This document shows positions 15,301-24,239 of a stretch of DNA of 64,000 nucleotides, piece by piece. The translations under genes were made by a program, and so were the position numbers. Source of the stretch: Ailanthus altissimus (Eukaryota; Streptophyta; Magnoliopsida; Sapindales; Simaroubaceae); contig OX327686.1 of NCBI GenBank assembly GCA_946807835.1, positions 5,704,001-5,768,000 on the forward strand, given 5' to 3'. Below the pieces are notes generated by a model, which saw nothing but the letters and a program-made list of their open reading frames with translations, had not been told where the DNA came from and did no database searches. Each line of letters opens with the position of its first letter. Position 1 is the stretch's first letter.

Positions 15301-15477
15301 AAAATCAAGAAAGAAGCAGGAAAATACCCTCCAGCGTCTGAGACGGTCGACGGGAGCATTCTTAGTGCTAGTAATATAAAAGGGATCCTCATCGTCGTCC
15401 AAATCTGGGCGATTGGCGCCGGCTTCCACGTCGTTATTATGCCGCCGATAGGGGGAACCCTTGAATATGCTGTCCAT
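141..15477 (-). CDS. ACA8: Autoinhibited plasma-membrane-type Ca2+-ATPase (P2B, ACA8/ACA10-like), 3' end beyond window
   Basis: P-type pump that moves Ca2+ out of the cytosol, normally at the plasma membrane, and is activated by calmodulin binding to its N terminus. Twenty-five exons were assembled by hand; their splice phases join without a frame break and total 2400 nt (800 codons). The start codon at 15477-15475 is chosen because the N terminus then matches ACA8/ACA10 proteins (acidic stretch, then the basic RLRRWR motif). Landmarks are TGES at residues 309-312, PEGLP 439-443, DKTGT 482-486 (Asp482 is the phosphorylated residue), KGAAE 602-606 and TGDGTNDAP 788-796. Family members are about 1070 residues, so M5-M10 and the C terminus lie past base 1. 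No frameshift or stop was found, so it looks functional. ACA8 versus ACA10 versus ACA9 is a family-level choice; the N terminus favours ACA8/10. Exons are listed in the three block entries. Confidence 0.96.
794..1021. repeat. Tandem duplication, 115-bp unit, in ACA8-like intron 23
   Basis: Two adjacent copies, about 794-908 and 909-1021. Each starts TACTTCAGATGTGAT and ends near a TTTCACTxTGACAGGT segment, with a handful of substitutions. The block lies inside the 1.7-kb intron between the exons at 356-520 and 2200-2259 and does not touch a splice site. Confidence 0.85.
6382..9169 (-). other. ACA8-like intron 11 (2.8 kb), with transposon-like insertions
   Basis: This is the largest intron in the window. 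It holds no exon-like segment of the pump. At about 6475-6640 a stretch reads on the minus strand like the ends of common plant hAT or MITE sequences (TTTTGGTATTGC, TATTTGGTAGCTTTTGTG). At about 7680-8450 is a GC-richer patch with TTCTCCCGGGAACC at one side and AACCAAACTGGTTCGGTT at the other, enclosing a 5'-UTR-like AAACCCTAG segment. Element names are not certain. Confidence 0.5.
9170..10982 (-). CDS. ACA8: ACA8-like exons 7-11: second membrane helix and actuator domain
   Basis: Exons in gene order: 10913-10982 (residues 214-236, M2), 9649-9719 (237-260, contains [10 protein letters not shown]), 9477-9560 (261-288, contains [13 protein letters not shown]), 9323-9400 (289-314) and 9170-9241 (315-338). 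Exon 10 carries the TGES loop at residues 309-312, which dephosphorylates the enzyme in P-type ATPases. Exon 11 carries [13 protein letters not shown], typical of plant ACA pumps. Phases join cleanly: exon 7 ends with one base of an Ala codon that exon 8 completes. Confidence 0.95.
11155..12000. repeat. Diverged direct duplication within intron 6
   Basis: The segments at about 11155-11400 and 11725-11990 share order and many words: a CATCxTxAAGTAG start, TAATGACAGTCAATTTATTGGCTTT versus TAATGATGGTCAGCTTAATGGCTTT, and an ending in GGGTATAxAGAAGAATTA. This is an older duplication than the 223-bp one. No coding capacity is apparent. Confidence 0.6.
12193..12638. repeat. Tandem duplication, 223-bp unit, nearly identical copies, in ACA8-like intron 6
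   Basis: Copy 1 is about 12193-12415 and copy 2 about 12416-12638. Both run from TTTTCATAATTCAAGAGCAG to TTTTCAAATGATCTT. I could see no clear difference by eye, so the duplication looks recent. It lies in the 2.1-kb intron between exons 6 and 7. Confidence 0.9.
13084..15477 (-). CDS. ACA8: ACA8-like exons 1-6: regulatory N terminus and first membrane helix
   Basis: Exons in gene order: 15328-15477 (residues 1-50), 14619-14735 (51-89), 14494-14533, 13548-13657 (to 139), 13315-13446 (140-183) and 13084-13173 (184-213). Exons 1-2 encode the [20 protein letters not shown] region, which is the calmodulin-binding autoinhibitory segment in this family. Exon 2 adds a charged helix (KKEEEKRQ). Exon 4 holds the FGIGPEQL segment. 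Exon 6 holds most of M1 ([17 protein letters not shown]). All introns are GT-AG except the one after exon 4, which must use a GC donor to keep the frame. Confidence 0.95.
13447..13547 (-). other. GC-AG intron 4 of the ACA8-like gene
   Basis: Reading the minus strand, exon 4 ends TATGGGGGG and the intron starts GCAAGTTC at 13547. The acceptor AG is at 13448-13447. Only this GC donor keeps the frame into VKELSDLL. The nearest GT, four bases further on, would shift the phase and give an immediate stop. GC-AG introns are a known minor class. The +3 to +6 bases (AAGT) match the strong consensus expected of GC donors. Confidence 0.9.
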
Positions 15478-15579
15478 TATCTTTAACTGTTCGCAGGAGA
15501 GATGGCACCCTCAATTTCTTCTTCAGAGCAAATAATCATAATACTATCGTTAACATTAACATGTTCCTCTGTTAGCAAC

Positions 15580-15580
15580 T

Positions 15581-15625
<45 letters not shown>
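15580..15625. repeat. CT/GA microsatellite in the ACA8-like 5' leader
   Basis: Uninterrupted CT dinucleotides run from about 15591 to 15622, preceded by imperfect CTCCCT units. On the gene's strand this is a GA repeat, a common feature of plant 5' UTRs. It is likely length-polymorphic. Confidence 0.9.
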
Positions 15626-16064
15626 CGTCTCGAACGAAACCAAGTGCCCTAAGGACCAAATCTTCTCTTCCGAATCTTTTTCTTTTCTTTTCTTTTTTCT
15701 TTTTTGTCGTTTTATTAGCTGCCTATTTAACTCTAGTTTTTTAAATGTCAAGACGCACAAGTAATTTCTGAATTTTTACCCTTCACTCTTTAAACCTACG
15801 ATGTCGGCAGTTTCACACTAGAACCAAAAAAAAAAAAAAAAGCAGTTTCTAGGTTCGCCTCAACCAAAACCTAAAGCCTTAACCAAACACGCAAAGAGTA
15901 AAGTAAAACCGGCCATTTTCCTTAGCCGTACGGTCTCACAAGAAAGCTAAAAAAAACAAGAAATAAAAAATAAAAAGAAAACAAACAAAGAAGAGGCTTC
16001 TTCGCCGGTTGTGCTCTACCTGCTTGACAACACTTTAAAAGAAAACCGCTGATGTTTTCTGCCG

Positions 16065-16090
16065 CTTCTTCTTCTTCTTCTTCTTCTTCC
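16065..16090. repeat. CTT trinucleotide repeat
   Basis: About eight TTC/CTT units upstream of the ACA8-like gene. Simple repeat; any regulatory role is unknown. Confidence 0.85.
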
Positions 16091-16699
16091 GACTGACTCG
16101 CGAGTATTTTCCTTCAAGGCACAGACAAGAAAATGTCAATGTAACAGTGGAATACTCTCAATATACGATCACATCACATTCAGTCTATTCTACTTTCTTG
16201 TGAATTACGCAAAATACGGAGATTTTCAATAAAGTCGTGAGAATACTGGCAAGTATGGTATTCCTTTTTCCTTTCTCGGTGTCGACAACGCGGTTTCTGG
16301 CCGGGGTTAGAATTTTACGCGTGTATTTAATTTAATTTCAAGAATAAGAACGTGACTGCCTATAATGAGCCGTATTATATTCCAATTGTTGCTGGTGATT
16401 CTTCATGTGAAGAAGAGCTGGATGGAAATTGTTTCACACGGATCACATGAGACGTGTCGGTTGCTTTTAAATTTGAGAGCAGTGTTGACTGCCACGTGCA
16501 TGTCGTTTGTCAAAGACTAAATAGACTTGTGGTATGTACGTGGCAATTAAATTCAAACTCAAAAAGAAAACAGACACTCGTCGTCATTTTTCTTTTCAAC
16601 AAAATCCATCGTCACTTTGACTTACTTGCATTCCTGATTCCTAAAAGAGCCGTTACTATTTCTGTTCCTAAATTTAAATTTTAAAAGAAAATTTTATAC

Positions 16700-19600
16700 A
16701 ACATTTGTCTTAATCCTATGGACAAATTTTAAATTTATGCAGTTTTTGTAAGAATGTCCATCCAGGTTGAGCAACATTTTGTCAGTGTCCCCAGAAGTAA
16801 TAAGTAAAGATGGAGTAATAAGGCTACTTTCAGTAGACATTTTTCTTTTATTTTTCAATGAAAATACATATTATTATTTTAAATTTACTTTGAGCTCGAT
16901 GGTCATGGTAATTAAAACGTAGGAAAATATGTCACTTTCTTTGTAAATTTGTTTTGTAATAACTACATAATACAGGATTGATATCCATATTATGTCAAAT
17001 TATTAGAATATATTTTAAGAAAAATCTACCTAAGAAATCTATGGTGATTCGTTCGAAACCGAAGAAATTTTTTTTATATATTTCAAATTCTATGAAGGGT
17101 TTATTAGGATTATTTTAAATCATCTTTATTTTAGTTTAACTTTAATATGCACTCTATAAAAGGGGTTCAACTCTTAAATATAAAGAGAAATCTACCCTTC
17201 CAACATCATTAATTGAGGGAATAATACTGAACCCGATCTCCATAATAAGCTCAGGGAAGAGTAGTAGTGAAAAATCAGGAGCTTTGCATATATGCCTTTC
17301 TTTTTTCCCAAAACAAATAATCTCGGGACAGAAAGTAATAATTGCATAAAAATCAGGTCCCTTGCTAGGATTGGTTTGTAAAAGTGAGATAGTGAAGGGG
17401 TAAAGAGATGCTCCAAATTCATACCTGTAACCATGTTTCCAAAGAGATTTTTGAACAGATGAGTGATACTGTTTGACAAAACAAGGCAAATGGAGCTGGC
17501 TTGCTACTAACTCTAGAGCTGAGTTTTCATTTGTATTATTAATTGGTGTCAAGGTATAACATCAAGTAAATATTGTGAGTATCAAAGTATGTAAGATATT
17601 AGATTCTACATTTAATATTCTTGTTGTTGCTGCTACATGTGGGAAATTATTGGAGAGTTTGGACTATCTTATGATATGTCAAATTTTGATTACATGAATC
17701 AAATGACCTCTCAAAAATTATCAGAACAAAAGGAATTTGAACAAAAATTAGTAAGAACACAAATATATATATATTATAAAGAAGAAATTATTGAAAATGA
17801 AATAATCAGTAGAAGAATGATGCATTATTTTTTGTTCAAATATTGGGTTTGAGCATGAAGATCAAATTGACAGAACTTCAAAAAGCAACTGATTTCAATA
17901 TGAAGTTTTTAACCAGCAATCAATCAACGTGGTAACATAGACAGCAAAGAATTCATTACCTATCAGACTACTACAACAAAGCAAGCAAAGTCACAGATTT
18001 GAAGATAATCCAAAAAAATTCACTTACTTCAGAAATCGATGTTTCCCATTCTTTGAGATCAAAGTTTATTTTTATATGCATACATGTTTCCAGAAAAAAG
18101 AAAGCAAAAGAGAGTATATATATAGACTGATTATGTGGCGTACCTGTAGCTCTAGCAGAATTTTTTGTGGCCGACTGCTATATCTATATCTTCAGTAAAG
18201 AAAAAGAATCAATGCATTGTTGAACTTCTGCAGCAACTTGCGATGTTTCAACAATAATATTCCAGCAGCATATACATATTACATTAATTTCAAAGACCCT
18301 TTTGTTCAAACAATAGGAAAGTATTTGGCACATCAAATTATATAACAACAAAAATAAAAAATGAAAAGGTTGATGCTAAATTAATTAATAAAGTAACCCA
18401 CGATAATATGCTAGCAAATAATTCTTTTCATACCACTCATCAATTGTAATACAGCAGAGCCATTACGACATCAGTAAAATGAATTACTAATTGTTGCATG
18501 CAGACACAGGAGGAAGAGTTGAATCAATCTTTTGAAGTACTATGCTAAATTTTGAATTCGATTAAAATATAATGCTTTACCTACCTTATAATTAAGATCT
18601 GGATCTTCTATCAGAACGTAAGCCGCCCGGTCAAGTGTTGATGATCAACTGCAGCGCTTGGATCTTCCATATGTATATATAAACACACACAAACAACAGA
18701 TATGGAAAAGTAAGCTACTTTATATTAAAAAAATGTTTCCGTATTTGTAAAATCTGCAAGAGATGCCGTGATTCCAACTAAAGCATAATCAACATTTCAA
18801 AACAGATTAATCAAACAGGGTCTGCTTTATAACTTTTAACAAGCTGGAAGCAAGGCATAAATTTAAACGAAGAGATAGAAATTCCTATAGTCAGTCGTCT
18901 ATGTAAAGACGCTGTGTGATGTTTGAAAATATACACAAAAAAAATGATTTGATTCTCCACCTTTTAATATTTTTTTCTTTCCTTTTGAGCTTAGGGTTCT
19001 TTATAGTTGTGTAACCGCGTTGATGAAGTGTAATACTTCTGCTTTTCTTTTTCTTGGATGAAATATTAATAAGAAATATATTGATCGAGTTGAGTGAGAA
19101 TGAAGATTAAAACCCTTTACGCTAAGCTAGGTAAGGTTTTCATTTTACTATTTATATGAATGTGAGAGAGACAGTAACTTAAAACTATGCATATGAATTG
19201 GCATATGTGGCTGTGATTATATCGATTAAAATGGGTGTCCATTCCTAATAAACATTCGTGGCGGTTGAGACGTCGTATCTGCTTTACTTCAGTTGAAAGA
19301 AAAAAGGAAAAATATGACCAAAAGGATAAGACAGCAAATAGGTGTTCTCTTTTTTGCGATTTGTAAGAGAGAGAAGAAAAAAATCAGTATAAATCGGAGT
19401 CTTAGTCACTCACGTATACTCATATGTTAGTGAGGCATGAATTTCCATTAGTAATATAATCCAAGTATTTTGAAAATAGCGTGAGCTTGTATCTCTCTAT
19501 TTGCTGAGTTTCATCTAACTACAATAACTTAGATTTATGCTTCTTTAATCTCTTTTGTTATTACATTTGACTCTTCGTGTGGTGGTATGTTCTAATTGAA

Positions 19601-20577
19601 AAAACTAACTCCCTCCTCAAATCTAATGGCCACAACATTCTCTTCCACAATGATTTTATTGTTTGCATATGTATTTTAATTTAAATTTTTTTGTGTAATT
19701 ATGATTCGAACACAAAATTTTTACTTTAATGAAAAAATAATGTATTGTAAATTTTTTATTATTAAGCCATTTAAATTAACGCGAATAGAATAGAGTATTA
19801 GAAATAATTGTATGTATAAGAATTATATCCTTAAATTCTCATGTATGAAAATTCATATTGCCTGTCACTAAGAATAAATCAAGAGATTTAATTATAATAA
19901 AAATATATCAAATTTAATTTGTATTAATTTAATCTATTAATAATATATTTTCTTTTGCCTAAAAAACACAAAAGAAGAGAACTCATTAACAGGATCATCA
20001 CCAAGCTATTTTTTTTCAAAAAAAAAAAAAGAACAAAGTCATCAAAACTCCTGCCTTTGCAGCAGCGTTCATTCAACCATTAAGTGGAATTCTTTTTTGT
20101 TCCTTAATTTTATTTTATTTTACCTTTTTTCTTTTTGAAAAAACTGTAACTAATATTCAACAAAATAATAACAATAATAATAAAACTTTTTCTTTAAAAA
20201 ATTAATTAAAAAAACAAAACAATTGTAACTATGTTCACTAGTTTTCAAATATATCTTCCTTTTTTTCTTAAAAGGAATTACATTCTTTTAGAAAGAAAAA
20301 ATTAAATTCTAACATACCTTAGGTATACATTTTTTCTTTCTTAGGTATACATTTGTTGAAAAACATATCTTATTTAAATTTAATCTGCCATCATGCTAAT
20401 GAAAAGATTTAAACTCAATATTTTAACATTAGAAGTGCGGGTACCAACATACATACATGAAATTATATTAATTCAACAAAAGTAGAGAAGAAAATATATT
20501 GAAAAATAAAAAATAGTTTAATGGGCTATATTATGTTGTTGGAGCAACATTTTAAGATAGTATTATCTCGTTATTTT
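16700..20577. other. AT-rich intergenic stretch, no gene supported
   Basis: Short open frames occur (for example 17154-17552 minus, 132 codons, and 17637-17852 plus), but none shows a family motif, a plausible splice partner or coding bias. I see no RNA gene. The sequence is typical AT-rich plant spacer between the ACA8-like gene and the first retrotransposon. Confidence 0.6.
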
Positions 20578-23117
20578 TGTTGGAGTTGGTGCTTATGTGC
20601 TCTTTTAATATTATATAAATATTAATTATTTAGTATTTATATAATAAATATTTTAAATAAAAATCGTTAATATTGAACATATGTGGTACAATATTTGTAA
20701 CATTTTAGACATTATATGATTTGAAAGAGTTCAGATTTAGTTTAAAGAAGTTTAGACCAGAGTTAAGAGTTAACAAGCTGAGAGTTATAAATGCTAAGAG
20801 TTAACAAGTTATAAGAGTCAGCGATATCTAAAGAATTAAAGTCATGTCTGAAACGGGATAAGACCTAAGAGTATACTAGTAATGACATAGTTGTAAAGAG
20901 TTTCAATAAGCGTTAAGAAATATTATTATGCAAGTGTATTCTCAAGCACTGTATTCTTGATTTATGTTCACCAATGCAGGTTTATCGGTAAATCATTATT
21001 ATATAAATCAATGTATGTCTATATCTGTCTGGTACAGATGGTTGTTCTTAGCTAACCATGAGCTTAGTGGATGCTCGTATAGACATACGGATATTCAGTT
21101 ATGACTGGATACTGAGCAGACTCACGAGAATCCTAATAGACATCATATGAAATCGTCAATGGTAGATCCTCTTGAGTTGAATAGTATTTGTGGTCCTTTA
21201 ACCTGAGTGCCATGGTAGGCTTATGAATAATCTATCATACTTTAGTTCTATATATGTCAAAAACCTTTCATAGTCTGACCGCTACGTGTTGCTGGGTATG
21301 GTTTTTTACTTATGGAGTTTGGTGCACATAGATACGGGATTCATCAGGTCATATAGGTGAGTTGTATATCTAATACTTTAAGATTGTATCTCAGAAAGAC
21401 TAATGGCTATAAGCAATAAATCCGAAAAAATGATTTTCCCACAGGGTTGAACAATATAGCAAAAATGTTTGCGTATATTGTGCATCGAGATAGAAATCTA
21501 GAGATTAGTTTATGGATGAGCTTATGAGAATTTGATGGTGTAAATCTATATCTCCACATATTCAGGGTATAATTAACGGAATGATTATATGTAGACGCAA
21601 TGACCTCAACATGTATGGTCTAACGCGCTGATTTATAATATTCGTGACATATGCGTGGGGCATCGTTCACGAACTCATGAAATAATTCTATTTAACAAAT
21701 CGAGTATGCATTTAGGGAGTCTCGCAATATGAAGTGTACTCATTATGCATTGGGGCAGCGTATTAGAGTGAATAGTTTAATCTAATAAAAAAATAAAAAA
21801 AATTACTGTAATTAAGTTAACTAAAGTATATGGTTAAGGTGGAACCCACTTTGAATTAATTTGGTAACCAAATAAGGACATAATGGTAATTTTATATATT
21901 TAATTATTTAATTATTAAATAAAGTTTAACTTAACTTTGGTTGAAAGTTAACCTTAAGGTTAGGTTAAAATTAAGATATTTGTTTATTTAATTATTAAAT
22001 AAAATTTAATTTAATTTTAGTTAAGAGTTAACCTTAGGATTAAGTTAAAATTTAGATATTTGATTCTTTAATTATTAAATAAAATTTAACTTAACTTTGA
22101 TTAAAAGTTAACCTTAGAGTTAAGTTAAAATTCAGATATTTGATTCTTTAATTATTAAATAAAGTTTAACTTAATTTTAGTTAAGAATTAACCTTAGGGT
22201 TATGTTAAAATTAAGATATTTGATTCTTTAATTATTAAATAAAATTTAATTTAACCTTAGTTAAGAGTTAACTTTAGGGTTAAGTTAAAATTAGGATATT
22301 ATTTTATTTTATTATTAAATAAAGTTTAACTTAATCTTGATTAAGAGTTAACCTTAGAGTTAGGTTAAAAATTAAGATATTTTATTATATTTAATAATTA
22401 AATATTATTTAACTTAATCTAAGTTTATAATTAATTAGGATTAGGTTAGCTAAATATCTAAATTAACTTAATGATTAAGTTAAGACTAACATAACTATAA
22501 TTAAGAGTTAATTAAAGTTAAGTTAGTTTAAGTGAAATAAAAATTAAATACAAATGTATTTAAATGAAATGCATTTTATATATAAAGTGAAATAAAATAA
22601 TATTTGGCTAATGTTAAAACATTAAGGTGGCCCGCCATTTTGGAGGAAAAGAGAAGAATTGAAATTATTTTCTTGATTTTGAAATTTATCAAGTGTTGAT
22701 CTCGACAAATCTTCTTCTCCATCAAGGTTATATCAATTTAGGGTTTGTTCTATTTGTTTAAGTGTTGAATAAGATTAAAAATAAATTATATTTAAGTTAA
22801 AGAGTTTAGCTTAATCTAATAATTTAAAAGTTAAACCAAAGTTGAATTATAGATTGTTATTCTTAACAATCAAACCTATCTCAGTTGATTGCTAAAATTC
22901 ACGAGTTCATTTTATGCAGACTCTAAACAAATTTTAATCTAAAGGCTTTAAGAATGATAAATTCTCAATTTATATTAATTTGATGAATATGTATATAAGT
23001 ATGTTCATTGTTTAATTTTAGACTTCTACTGTGTACGTATATGTATGAGATATATATATTTACATGATTAACACATAAATCACATGCATGTGCCCATGAT
23101 TTTATCAACATTTAACA
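20578..23117 (+). repeat. 5' LTR of element A (2.54 kb)
   Basis: Starts TGTTGGAGTTGGTGCTTATG and ends near TTTATCAACATTTAACA. It aligns along its length with 27613-29667, for example GGTACAGATGGTTGTT at 21039 and 28051. It is about 480 bp longer than the 3' LTR because of an internal 80-bp tandem repeat. More than 2 kb is long for a copia LTR. Confidence 0.85.
21898..22400. repeat. 80-bp tandem repeat (about six units) inside 5' LTR of element A
   Basis: Each unit contains TTTAATTATTAAATAAA, then AAGAGTTAACCTTAGGGTTA, then AAATTAAGATATTTGATTC. The GATTC word recurs at 22062, 22142 and 22222, giving a period of 80. The 3' LTR of the same element has only about one unit (near 28895-28985), and the partial LTR at 29668 has about four. 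Confidence 0.88.
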
Positions 23118-23119
23118 AT

Positions 23120-23130
23120 TGGTATCAGAG
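23120..23130 (+). promoter_or_regulatory. Primer-binding site of element A
   Basis: TGGTATCAGAG just downstream of the 5' LTR is complementary to the 3' end of initiator tRNA-Met, the usual primer of plant copia elements. It fixes the element's orientation as plus. Confidence 0.9.
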
Positions 23131-23436
23131 TAATTTTGTATTATTTTTTATAATTTTTAATTGTTAAATAAATAAAATTATATATATTTATTTAATTTTT
23201 AAATTTACTGTAGTTAATAGTTAACCAAGTGGTTAAGTCAAATTAAGATATTTATGTAAACTAAACTAGAGTTAAGGGTTAACTTTGGTTAGGTTCAACA
23301 AAATATCTTACTAAAGTTAAGGGTCAAGTTTTTTTTAACTCAACTAAGCTTAATGGTCAACTTTGGTTTGGTTAAAGTTATATTAAAAATAATAATAATT
23401 TTGTTTAAAAATTAAATATGCATGTAAAGTTTATGA

Positions 23437-24121
23437 GATGTAGTGATAAGTGTTATTGGTCTACATTATAAATCGGGATTATTTTTTTTGTGTTGGTAAC
23501 TACAATGAGAGCTCTATTGGTAGGGATTAATTGTGTTTGCACAAAAATAAATAAATGATTGAGAATCACATTTTCATTAGATGGAAGCCAGTGTTTAAAA
23601 ATCCCTCTTAATCAGATTAAATTTGATTACATTATGAGATATTATTTTAATTGGTCTATGTTGTCAATAAGGTGTTAGACGAATCATGTCGATCTTTTTT
23701 CAATATTACTATAACATGAGGGATTTGGTCGGTGTAACTTGGACTATACCGGATAAACATGAGATGAGACAAATATATACGAAAATATTACCTAATATTG
23801 ATACAGTGTGAAGGTATTATGTTATTGACAAGTTAATCTGGAATACACTTACCCAATATTGCTACAACGTGAGAATAAGGTGTATTTAGGATCCGTGGTA
23901 AGAGTTGCATAAGATGCAATTGACAAGAGTTATCTACTTGTTGGGTTTACAAATGCCAATATTGCTACAGCGTGAGGTTAGAGTAAAATGTCAATGAGGT
24001 TCACTTCTCACTGTATAGTTTAAAATATTTAAACTATCGCTATCCCATTTTAGAGATTAAAGGGATTAAGTAAAGCAATGAGAGGACGTTTTTAGATTAA
24101 AAAAATGTATAACAGTTATAC
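23437..24121 (+). other. Structured non-coding leader of element A with four motif-bearing hairpins
   Basis: Four copies of a motif close to AATATTGCTACAGCGTGA lie at about 23701, 23791, 23852 and 23956, each flanked by complementary arms. For the third copy the arms are AATACACTTACCC and GAATAAGGTGTATT. Further inverted repeats follow: ATAGTTTAAA-ATA-TTTAAACTAT near 24017-24040 and GTATAACAGTTATAC at 24107-24121. The copies are spaced 90, 61 and 104 bases apart, not in one frame, which argues against coding. Element B has the same series. Confidence 0.75.
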
Positions 24122-24239
24122 ACATAATCTAAAGCATTATTAATTAATGATTAGAAATATTCCACTACACATCTCCTTATTTATCTTATAGAGATAGGAT
24201 AAATATGAGTAATCCGTTAATACACTTGAATTATACATA

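Larger units (their letters stand above)
15478..16560 (-). promoter_or_regulatory. Candidate promoter and 5' leader of the ACA8-like gene
   Basis: This stretch lies directly upstream of the start codon on the minus strand. It holds a long CT tract on the plus strand (GA on the gene strand) 105-145 bases before the ATG, a pyrimidine triplet repeat at 16065-16090, and three ACGT-core boxes at 16451-16458 (GACGTGTC), 16493-16498 (CACGTG) and 16537-16544 (TACGTGGC). The last two resemble G-box/ABRE sites. No transcription start can be fixed by eye. A 5'-UTR intron ending just before the ATG is possible. Confidence 0.5.

Noticed and set aside
15572..15760. Frames across the CT/GA microsatellite
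   Set aside because: Encode dipeptide runs from a simple repeat in the 5' leader; no gene.
17154..17552. 132-codon minus-strand open frame in the intergenic stretch
   Set aside because: Overlaps another long frame on the same strand, and neither has a recognisable domain or start context. Kept only as a note.
23701..23980. Motif series as a CRISPR-like array
   Set aside because: The four copies are unevenly spaced and diverged, the spacers contain pairing arms, and the setting is a plant retrotransposon leader. Not a CRISPR.
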